This document shows positions 1 to 4,992 of a stretch of DNA of 5,747 bases, piece by piece. The notes under the pieces were generated by a model. The model had not been told where the DNA came from. It did not search any database and saw only the letters and a program-made list of their open reading frames with translations. Made by a program: the position numbers and the translations under genes. Where the stretch lies: assembly GCA_910576895.1 (NCBI GenBank), contig CAJTJZ010000022.1, positions 43,794 to 49,540 of the forward strand, given 5' to 3'. This stretch comes from an uncultured Lachnospiraceae bacterium (lineage in GTDB: Bacteria; Bacillota; Clostridia; Lachnospirales; Lachnospiraceae). Position 1 is the first letter of the stretch, and each line of letters begins with the position of its first letter.

Positions 1-1272
1 GCACTTGCAAAGGCAAAAGTACGTGATTTGTCTGGTGCAATTGAATTTCTAAAAAAGAGTCTTCAATTAAATAAAAAGAATACACAAGCAAGAAATTTAT
101 TAGGACTTATTTATTTTGAAATGGGAGAAAGTATTCTTGCTATGAGCCAATGGCTGATTAGTGAGCAGTATCAGGAAAAAGTGAATGAAGCTACAAAATA
201 TTTAGATTTATTAAAAAATAATGCTACAAAGTTAGATACATTAAATCAAGCAGCAAAGAAATATAATTCTGCTTTAGAAGCAGCAAGAATGGGAAATGAT
301 GATTTAGCTGTCATTCAATTAAAAAAAGTAGTCAGTATAGCACCTAATTATATTAAGGCAGCACAGCTTCTTGCCTTAATCTATATTCATTTAGGAGAAA
401 AGGATAAAGCAGCAAAAGTATTATATAAAATTAAAAAGATTGATAGAAATAATACAATAACGCTTCGTTATTTAAGTGAAATTGATATGCCGCCAGAACA
501 GCCAATTAAGCGAAGGGAAACAATTGCAGCAACATCGCAGACACATGAGATTTTTAAAGAAGCAGATAAATTAAATCCAATTTCCAGTTATAAAGAGGAC
601 AAGCCTTCTCCTTGGCCATGGCTGAGCTTATTTCTTGGATTGCTTCTTGGTGTTGTGGTTACTTGGTATTTAATTGTACCAGAAGTGCAAAAGTATCGAG
701 AAGGTGAGGAAGTTAGTGAACTTGAAAAATATGTAAAACAAAGTGATAAGCAGGAAACTACTATTTCTGTTTTAGAGGGTGAAATTGATGATTTGAATAA
801 GCAATTACAAGATGCACAAGATACAATTGCAGAATTAGAAAACAGAGAAATTTTTGATCCAGCTACTTATGATGAATTATTTGATGCTGTTTCTTTATAT
901 TCTGAAGGAAAAAATTTAAAGGCAGCGAAAAAATTGCTGAAAATAGATGTAAAAACATTGCCTTCTAAAGTGGCACAAACTGTTTATAAATATGTAAAAA
1001 AAGCAACATTTACAAAAGCTTCTAATGAGGTTTATCAGCAAGGTTGGCAAGAATATACAGACTATAAATATGAAGAAGCAAAAGATACTTTATTACAGGC
1101 AATTAAATATGATAGTAAAAATATAGATGCTTTGTATTTTCTTGGAAGAGCATATGATCAGTTAGAAAACACAAAAAAAGCAAAATACTATTATAATAAA
1201 GTAATTAATGATTTCCCTGGTACAACAAGGGCAACAGAGGCATCACAAAAGCTTAGGGCAATACAAAATTAA
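1..1272 (+). CDS. Membrane-anchored TPR protein, 5' end outside window
   Basis: The reading frame is open from base 1 (first residues ALAKAKVRDL), so the gene starts upstream; the first possible start inside the window, TTG at 28, lies within a TPR helix and is unlikely to be real. 423 residues are visible, counted here from base 1. Residues about 6-44 and 88-151 read as tetratricopeptide repeats (helix pairs with small residues, e.g. LLALIYIHLGEKDKAAKVL). Residues about 205-226 form one hydrophobic helix after a Lys/Arg-rich, Pro-containing linker, which suggests an inside-to-outside orientation. Residues about 237-282 form an acidic coiled coil, and about 346-407 a C-terminal TPR resembling the YbgF/outer-membrane-lipoprotein style (YYNKVINDFPGTT). 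TPRs bind proteins, so a scaffold linking cytoplasm and cell surface is a reasonable inference; the actual partner is unknown. A terminator follows, so it is probably transcribed apart from spoIIA. I do not recognise a named gene. Confidence 0.85.
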   Translation, partial: ALAKAKVRDLSGAIEFLKKSLQLNKKNTQARNLLGLIYFEMGESILAMSQWLISEQYQEKVNEATKYLDLLKNNATKLDTLNQAAKKYNSALEAARMGNDDLAVIQLKKVVSIAPNYIKAAQLLALIYIHLGEKDKAAKVLYKIKKIDRNNTITLRYLSEIDMPPEQPIKRRETIAATSQTHEIFKEADKLNPISSYKEDKPSPWPWLSLFLGLLLGVVVTWYLIVPEVQKYREGEEVSELEKYVKQSDKQETTISVLEGEIDDLNKQLQDAQDTIAELENREIFDPATYDELFDAVSLYSEGKNLKAAKKLLKIDVKTLPSKVAQTVYKYVKKATFTKASNEVYQQGWQEYTDYKYEEAKDTLLQAIKYDSKNIDALYFLGRAYDQLENTKKAKYYYNKVINDFPGTTRATEASQKLRAIQN

Positions 1273-1308
1273 GAAAAGCAAAAGCTTTGTAGAATGATAA
1301 AATTTTGC

Positions 1309-1352
1309 AAAAAAACTTCTGATTTCATAATAATGATATCAGAAGTTTTTTT
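1309..1352 (+). terminator. Intrinsic terminator after the TPR gene
   Basis: A perfect inverted repeat pairs 1309-1323 with 1338-1352 (15 bp; core ACTTCTGAT / ATCAGAAGT) around a 14-nt loop. The right arm ends in seven T residues. The hairpin lies 36 nt past the TPR stop codon and ends 37 nt before the spoIIAA start. A-rich bases before the stem mean it could also work on the other strand, but no minus-strand gene runs into it. Confidence 0.85.
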
Positions 1353-1376
1353 CTATATAAAAATAATATATAAAAT

Positions 1377-1381
1377 GGAGG
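1377..1381 (+). promoter_or_regulatory. Ribosome binding site fixing the spoIIAA start
   Basis: GGAGG (extended GGAGGGAGA) sits 8 nt before ATG at 1390. The same frame stays open back to 1294 with other ATGs, one at 1375. Those lie inside the terminator or in the Shine-Dalgarno sequence itself, and homology to SpoIIAA begins only after 1390, so 1390 is the start. Confidence 0.85.
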
Positions 1382-1389
1382 GAGAATGC

Positions 1390-1746
1390 ATGAGAAGGCT
1401 ATATATTGAAAAACATAGCTTAGTAGTTCCTGTAGAAGGAGAACTTGATCAGCATATGGCAGGGATATTAAGAGCACAGATTGATCCTTTGCTTGCAAGA
1501 GAAGGAATTAGAGATATTGTTTATGATTTTAGTGAAACAGAATTTATGGATAGTTCTGGGATCGGTATGATTATGGGAAGACATAGACAAGTTTCTTATC
1601 TTGGAGGACGTACAGGAGTCTGTAATGTAGGAAAAGCAATGGACAGGCTTTTGCGAATGGCAGGGTTATATCGAATTGTAGAGAAATTTGAAAGCTGTGA
1701 AGAAGCAACAGAGAATTTTGCAAAAACAAGGGAAAGTTTATTATAA
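1390..1746 (+). CDS. spoIIAA: Anti-sigma-F factor antagonist SpoIIAA
   Basis: A 118-residue STAS-domain protein, about the usual SpoIIAA length. It is the cytoplasmic anti-anti-sigma factor of early sporulation: in its unphosphorylated form it binds the SpoIIAB-sigma-F complex and releases sigma-F in the forespore. The family signature is clear: EGELDQH at 17-23, then FMDSSGIGMIMGRHRQ at 52-67. Ser55, the first serine of DSSG, corresponds to the phosphorylated Ser58 of Bacillus subtilis SpoIIAA. A C-terminal RLLRMAGLYRIV stretch matches the usual RLF-MSGL-KI pattern. The N-terminus is a few residues shorter than in B. subtilis. First gene of a spoIIAA-spoIIAB-sigF cluster; spoIIAB begins 13 nt after its stop. 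The gene order makes the SpoIIAA call safer than a generic STAS (RsbV-like) antagonist. Confidence 0.96.
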   Translation: MRRLYIEKHSLVVPVEGELDQHMAGILRAQIDPLLAREGIRDIVYDFSETEFMDSSGIGMIMGRHRQVSYLGGRTGVCNVGKAMDRLLRMAGLYRIVEKFESCEEATENFAKTRESLL

Positions 1747-1747
1747 T

Positions 1748-1753
1748 GGAGGA
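1748..1753 (+). promoter_or_regulatory. Ribosome binding site fixing the spoIIAB start
   Basis: GGAGGA lies 1 nt after the spoIIAA stop codon and 6 nt before ATG at 1760. The frame is open further upstream to an ATG at 1688, inside spoIIAA, but that start has no comparable ribosome binding site and would add 24 residues not found in SpoIIAB proteins. Confidence 0.85.
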
Positions 1754-1759
1754 TATAAA

Positions 1760-2239
1760 ATGGCGGAAAATGAAGTAAGGATAGAAATGACAGCCTGTCC
1801 GCAGAATGAAAGATTTGCAAGGCTGGCAGCAGCAGGATTTATTGTAGACTTAAATCCAACCTTAATAGAATTAGAAGATGTAAAAACAGCAGTATCAGAA
1901 GCAGTTACTAATGCAATTATTCATGGATATGGTATTTATCAAGAAAAACAAGAAAACAAAAAGAATTTAGAAGAAAAGAAAGTATTTATGATTTTACGAA
2001 AAAAAGAAAAAGATATTACAGTAATAATAGAAGATTATGGAAAGGGAATTAAAGATATTGAAAAGGCAATGGAGCCAATGTATACAACACGTCCAGAATG
2101 GGAACGTTCTGGTATGGGGTTTGCCTTTATGGAAGCCTTTATGGATAGCCTTATAGTAGAATCAGAACTTGGAGAAGGGACAAAGATTACAATGAAAAAG
2201 CGGATTTTTTCGGAAGATAGAGAACTTTTTGATGAATAA
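1760..2239 (+). CDS. spoIIAB: Anti-sigma-F factor / serine kinase SpoIIAB
   Basis: A 159-residue GHKL-fold kinase that binds and holds sigma-F and uses ATP to phosphorylate SpoIIAA. The N-box is nearly identical to the B. subtilis protein (VSEAVTNAIIHGY, 45-57), with Glu47 as the likely catalytic base and Asn51 as the Mg ligand. DYGKGI (92-97) is the G1 box, and ERSGMGF (115-121) is the ATP-lid/G2 region. Arg21 in NERFAR and Arg116 correspond to B. subtilis Arg20 and Arg105, known to contact sigma-F and SpoIIAA. The protein is 13 residues longer than the 146-residue B. subtilis form. Most of this is a Lys/Glu-rich insert after the N-box (about 60-74, QEKQENKKNLEEKK) plus an acidic C-terminal tail. 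Tight spacing after spoIIAA implies coupled expression. Confidence 0.96.
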   Translation: MAENEVRIEMTACPQNERFARLAAAGFIVDLNPTLIELEDVKTAVSEAVTNAIIHGYGIYQEKQENKKNLEEKKVFMILRKKEKDITVIIEDYGKGIKDIEKAMEPMYTTRPEWERSGMGFAFMEAFMDSLIVESELGEGTKITMKKRIFSEDRELFDE

Positions 2240-2240
2240 A

Positions 2241-2258
2241 AATAAGAGATATCTTATT
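2241..2258 (+). other. Small AT-rich hairpin in the spoIIAB-sigF spacer
   Basis: AATAAGA (2241-2247) pairs perfectly with TCTTATT (2252-2258) around a GATA tetraloop, immediately after the spoIIAB stop codon. The stem has six A-U pairs and one G-C pair, and no T-run follows, so it is not a terminator. It is the only structure I see in the 77-nt gap before sigF. Its role, if any (mRNA stability or reduced ribosome coupling), is unproven. Confidence 0.4.
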
Positions 2259-2316
2259 ATTAAAATGGAAAAATATAAAATAGCATAAATATTATTAATT
2301 TGGAAGGATTTGGAAT

Positions 2317-3075
2317 ATGGCAGGACAAGAAAATTTTCCTGCAAATGACAAGAAGAAAGAAAAACATGGGAATAAGGAGGAAAGAGAGAAAAAAATTACA
2401 GAAAATACAGGGCTTGTATATAGTATTATTCGGCGATTTCTAGGGCGTGGCTGTGAAATGGAAGATTTATTTCAAATTGGTATGATGGGGTTGATTAAAG
2501 CAGTTGATAATTTTGATGATAGTTTTCAAGTAAAATTTAGTACATATGCAGTTCCTTTAATTACAGGAGAAATTAAGCGGTATCTTCGTGATAATAATAG
2601 TGTACTTCATGTATCAAGAACATTAAAAGAAAATGGATGGAAAGCAAAAAAGGCAGCAGATGAACTTGCATTAAAGCTTGGAAGAGATGCAACCTTAGAG
2701 GAGATTGCAGCAGCTACAGAAATGAAAACAGAAGATATTGTAATGGCTATGGATGCAAATGCAGGAGTTGAATCATTATATCGGACAACCTATGGAAAAG
2801 ATGGAAAGGAACTTAGCTTAATTGAGAGAATTTCTGAAGGAAATAATACTATTATGAGTTCTGAGGACTTAGAAAAGGAAAAAATATTAGATAGAATGGT
2901 TTTGCGACAGCTTTTATCCGAATTAAAACCAAGAGAACGATTATTGATAAAATTGCGATATTTTGAAGAATGTACACAAGCAGAAGTTGCAGAGGAACTA
3001 GGAGTAAGTCAAGTACAAATCAGTAGATTAGAAAAGAAAATTTTAGAAAAAATGAAAAGTAAAATAGAAATATAG
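2317..3075 (+). CDS. sigF: RNA polymerase sporulation sigma factor sigma-F
   Basis: A 252-residue sigma-70 family group 3 factor that directs forespore transcription once released from SpoIIAB. Region 2 spans about 30-96, with DLFQIGMMGLIKAVDNFD (core binding) and FSTYAVPLITGEIKRYLRD (-10 recognition). Region 3 spans about 97-150 (HVSRTLKE, then LGRDATLEEIAAATE). Region 4 spans about 190-250, with the helix-turn-helix TQAEVAEELGVSQVQISRLE at 220-239. The first 28 residues are a Lys/Glu-rich tail replacing the longer leader of B. subtilis sigma-F. ATG at 2317 follows GGAAGGA (2302-2308) by 8 nt. The position after spoIIAB separates it from the similar sigma-G. It lies 77 nt after spoIIAB, an unusually wide gap for this operon. 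Confidence 0.95.
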   Translation: MAGQENFPANDKKKEKHGNKEEREKKITENTGLVYSIIRRFLGRGCEMEDLFQIGMMGLIKAVDNFDDSFQVKFSTYAVPLITGEIKRYLRDNNSVLHVSRTLKENGWKAKKAADELALKLGRDATLEEIAAATEMKTEDIVMAMDANAGVESLYRTTYGKDGKELSLIERISEGNNTIMSSEDLEKEKILDRMVLRQLLSELKPRERLLIKLRYFEECTQAEVAEELGVSQVQISRLEKKILEKMKSKIEI

Positions 3076-3121
3076 AATATAAGGATAGGAAAAAGTATCT
3101 ATTCTTTAGAAATTTTTTTTT
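3074..3121 (+). terminator. Possible weak terminator after sigF
   Basis: AGAATA (3074-3079) can pair with TATTCT (3100-3105), and inside it GATA (3084-3087) with TATC (3096-3099), leaving a 4-nt bulge and an 8-nt loop. Nine T residues follow at 3113-3121. The stem is short, AT-rich and separated from the T-run by 7 nt, so termination would be partial at best; some read-through into the Hpt gene is likely. Confidence 0.3.
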
Positions 3122-3126
3122 GAAGG

Positions 3127-3155
3127 TTGAATGCAGAGGAAAAATATGGTAGAAT
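3127..3155 (+). promoter_or_regulatory. Sigma-A-type promoter for the Hpt gene
   Basis: TTGAAT (3127-3132, 4/6 match to the -35 consensus) is separated by exactly 17 bp from TAGAAT (3150-3155, 5/6 match to the -10 consensus), and the -10 has an upstream TGG, giving an extended TGnTAGAAT element. The predicted transcript would begin near 3162, leaving a leader of about 55 nt. This is the best promoter match I find in the window and suggests the next gene has housekeeping expression independent of sporulation. Confidence 0.6.
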
Positions 3156-3215
3156 AAATAAAACATAGTATAAAAAGCGTATCTATTGCAATTAGGGACA
3201 GGAAAGGACAAACAA

Positions 3216-3575
3216 ATGACATTAAAAGAGTGTTACATATTATTGGAAGGAGACTATGAAGATGTTTTACATCAGATGATAAAAGAGGAGCGTATCAGGA
3301 AATATGTACTGATGTTTTTAAAAGATGACAGTTATCAAAATTTAAGGAAAGGTATGGAAGAAGAAGATTATGACCTAGCTTTTCTTGGAGCACATACATT
3401 AAAGGGTGTATGTAGAAATTTGGCGTTTACAAAATTGGGAGATATTTCCAGTCAGATGACAGAATATCTTCGAAATAAAAACGATATTGCAAGTGCTGTA
3501 AAATATTTGCCAAATATAATAGAGGAATATGAAAAGACAATCCATATAATTCAAAGTCTTGATAAGATAGGATAA
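3216..3575 (+). CDS. Stand-alone histidine phosphotransfer (Hpt) domain protein
   Basis: A 119-residue, all-helical soluble protein consisting of little but an Hpt domain. The phosphorylation motif is GAHTLKGVCRNL at 58-69, with His60 as the predicted phospho-acceptor and the usual Lys63-Gly64 after it. Hpt proteins relay phosphate between receiver domains of hybrid kinases and response regulators. The N-terminal part (CYILLEGDYEDVLHQM, then a helix ending YVLMFLKDD) resembles a stand-alone Hpt type common in Clostridia, as I recall it. ATG at 3216 follows GGAAAGGA (3201-3208) by 7 nt; a TTG at 3186 in the same frame has no good ribosome binding site. No kinase or receiver gene is in the window, so its partners are unknown. 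It has its own promoter upstream and ends at a shared terminator. Confidence 0.88.
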   Translation: MTLKECYILLEGDYEDVLHQMIKEERIRKYVLMFLKDDSYQNLRKGMEEEDYDLAFLGAHTLKGVCRNLAFTKLGDISSQMTEYLRNKNDIASAVKYLPNIIEEYEKTIHIIQSLDKIG

Positions 3576-3645
3576 AAATTGATACTGTTTATTCAAATTT
3601 TATATTATATTATTTATAGTGTTTTGTAATTTATAGATAGAAATT

Positions 3646-3689
3646 GAAAAAGAAAAGCAGAGTATAAATAGGCTCTGTTTTTCTTTTTT
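3646..3689. terminator. Bidirectional intrinsic terminator between convergent genes
   Basis: Positions 3646-3662 pair with 3673-3689 (17 bp, with G-U wobbles at 3657/3678 and 3646/3689) around a 10-nt loop. The core is GCAGAG / CTCTGT flanked by A-rich and T-rich arms, so either strand gives a stem ending in a U-rich tail. It serves the Hpt gene on the plus strand and the HD-domain gene on the minus strand, whose stop codon begins 2 nt from the stem. Confidence 0.85.
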
Positions 3690-3690
3690 T

Positions 3691-4959
3691 CTACTTTTTA
3701 TCAAATTTCTTAAATTTTAAAATAATTGTTTCATAATCTTTTTTTATTTCCCAATATAAGCCAAGCATATTTTGTTTTTCTTTTTCATAAGTAGTAATAA
3801 TGGAATCGTAATTCGTTAATACCGTATTGACTGCATTTTTATTAATTTTTCCATTTTCGGCATCTTCTCCTAAAATTTTTTTAATCAGTTCTGGATCAAA
3901 GGAATCTTTATAGCTTCGTTTTCCATATAATGCACTTAAAATATCAGCAACAGCAACAATTTGTTGTGGCAGGGTTAAATCTTTTTCTGATAATCCATGA
4001 TGATAGCCGCTGCCGTCTAATTTTTCATGATGGCGTATTGCAATTTGAAGAACATCTTCATCAATAATGTCTTTTAAAATAATTTCTGTAATTTGTACAT
4101 GAGCTTTCATAACACGAAATTCTTCTTTCGAAAGACGACCTGTAGATTCTAAAATTTCCAAAGGAATTGCAATTTTTCCAAGATCATGTAACATAGCACC
4201 ATAATGAAGATTGTAGAGTTCTCCAGCATTTAAGTGCATTAGTCTTCCAATTTGATCGGCAAAATTAACGGTAGACATTGTATGTACTACTGTATGTTCA
4301 CTACGAAAATCAATTGTATAAATAAGCATTTCAAGAAAGCTTCGTTTATATTGTTCAGGAAAACTTCGTTTGGAAAAAAGTTCATTTATTTCTTCTAAAT
4401 AAGTACCATTTGATAAATTGTCCATAATATGAAAATCATGGTTTGCTTGTGTAAATAGATCAAGTGCTTTGCCAGAAAATTTAATATCACGGTAACGTGT
4501 AAAATAATCAGAACCCATTTCCTCTCCGTCCATATGCATATAAGTATCCATTTTATCGGCAAGAGATAAGCATTCTAAGACATGATTTAGTTTTGGTGTT
4601 GATAAAATATTTTTTGCAAGTGAATAATCTAAGTGATGATATAATACAAGTTCTGCCTTATTGCTTAAAGGTGATAAATATTTTAAAAATAAAAATCCAT
4701 AAATCGAATGTGCCCAAAGATTATTAAATTCAAATTTTGTAATATTTTTTACACTATAATCTCGATATAAACCAATATCATGAAGCATTCCAATCATAAC
4801 ATAATCAATAGTTTCCTGATCAGTATACATATGTTCATGTTCTAACATTTTATATAAAATGTAGCTGGTTACTTGACCATGACGAATAATTTCTTTATTA
4901 ACAATTTCTAATGTTTTTACAATAATATCTTTCATATTTTTACTACTAATAAGATTCAA
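3691..4959 (-). CDS. Tandem HD-domain protein with C-terminal HD-GYP-type phosphohydrolase
   Basis: A 422-residue soluble protein with two HD domains. The C-terminal one (about 215-360) is HD-GYP-like: EHTVVH (221-226), AMLHDLGKIAIP (255-266, His258-Asp259), KAH (285-287), then RHHEKLDGSGYHHGL (309-323) and VADILSALYGKRSYKD (337-352). HD-GYP enzymes hydrolyse cyclic di-GMP; here the GYP motif reads GYH, though the metal ligands look intact. The N-terminal half also looks like an HD domain: His28, LHDIG with His60-Asp61, WAH with His84, YHH (107-109) and LADKMD with Asp136. It lacks a GYP motif. No receiver, PAS or membrane segment is visible. The start is TTG at 4959-4957, chosen because AGGAGG lies 7 nt upstream; the next ATG (residue 9) is too far from it. 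It lies 33 nt after the YihY gene, probably in one operon. A c-di-GMP phosphodiesterase is likely but not certain. Confidence 0.85.
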   Translation of the reverse strand: MNLISSKNMKDIIVKTLEIVNKEIIRHGQVTSYILYKMLEHEHMYTDQETIDYVMIGMLHDIGLYRDYSVKNITKFEFNNLWAHSIYGFLFLKYLSPLSNKAELVLYHHLDYSLAKNILSTPKLNHVLECLSLADKMDTYMHMDGEEMGSDYFTRYRDIKFSGKALDLFTQANHDFHIMDNLSNGTYLEEINELFSKRSFPEQYKRSFLEMLIYTIDFRSEHTVVHTMSTVNFADQIGRLMHLNAGELYNLHYGAMLHDLGKIAIPLEILESTGRLSKEEFRVMKAHVQITEIILKDIIDEDVLQIAIRHHEKLDGSGYHHGLSEKDLTLPQQIVAVADILSALYGKRSYKDSFDPELIKKILGEDAENGKINKNAVNTVLTNYDSIITTYEKEKQNMLGLYWEIKKDYETIILKFKKFDKK

Positions 4960-4966
4960 ACCAAAT

Positions 4967-4972
4967 CCTCCT
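4967..4972 (-). promoter_or_regulatory. Ribosome binding site supporting a TTG start
   Basis: On the minus strand AGGAGG lies 7 nt before TTG at 4959-4957. The first in-frame ATG is at 4935, 31 nt from this site, too far for normal initiation. The sequence therefore supports the TTG start for the HD-domain gene. Confidence 0.75.
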
Positions 4973-4992
4973 CGGTGTTATTGTTTTGTTAT

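Noticed and set aside
1275..1288. Small hairpin AAAGC-AAAA-GCTTT just after the TPR stop codon.
   Set aside because: Only 5 bp with no T-run; the much stronger hairpin at 1309-1352 explains termination.
1294..1389. N-terminal extension of SpoIIAA by 32 residues from an upstream ATG.
   Set aside because: It would be translated from within the terminator hairpin, lacks a ribosome binding site, and has no SpoIIAA-like sequence; ATG 1390 has a proper GGAGG.
1688..1759. N-terminal extension of SpoIIAB overlapping spoIIAA.
   Set aside because: The residues do not resemble SpoIIAB and the GGAGGA at 1748 points to ATG 1760.
1596..1820. Minus-strand open frame of 74 codons opposite spoIIAA/spoIIAB.
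   Set aside because: It lies antisense to two clearly real genes, has no ribosome binding site or recognisable protein features, and is expected by chance.
2283..2311. GCATA followed 14 nt later by GGAAGGATTT just before sigF, resembling a sigma-F/sigma-G promoter and suggesting autoregulation.
   Set aside because: The would-be -10 is the sigF ribosome binding site itself, it mismatches the consensus at two positions, and the transcript would start at about the ATG and so lack a leader.
2162..2344. Minus-strand open frame of 60 codons across the spoIIAB-sigF gap.
   Set aside because: Its hydrophobic, Phe/Ile/Leu-rich composition simply reflects the reverse complement of A-rich coding sequence; no initiation signal.
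3020..3211. Minus-strand open frame of 63 codons downstream of sigF that looks like a small membrane protein.
   Set aside because: The Phe/Tyr/Leu-rich sequence is the complement of A-rich DNA including the T-run and promoter; no ribosome binding site.
3399..3596. Minus-strand open frame of 65 codons opposite the Hpt gene.
   Set aside because: Antisense shadow of a well-supported gene with no independent support.
3576..3645. AT-rich gap after the Hpt gene checked for a small gene or RNA.
   Set aside because: No open frame with a ribosome binding site, no conserved RNA structure and no repeats seen; it leads into the shared terminator.
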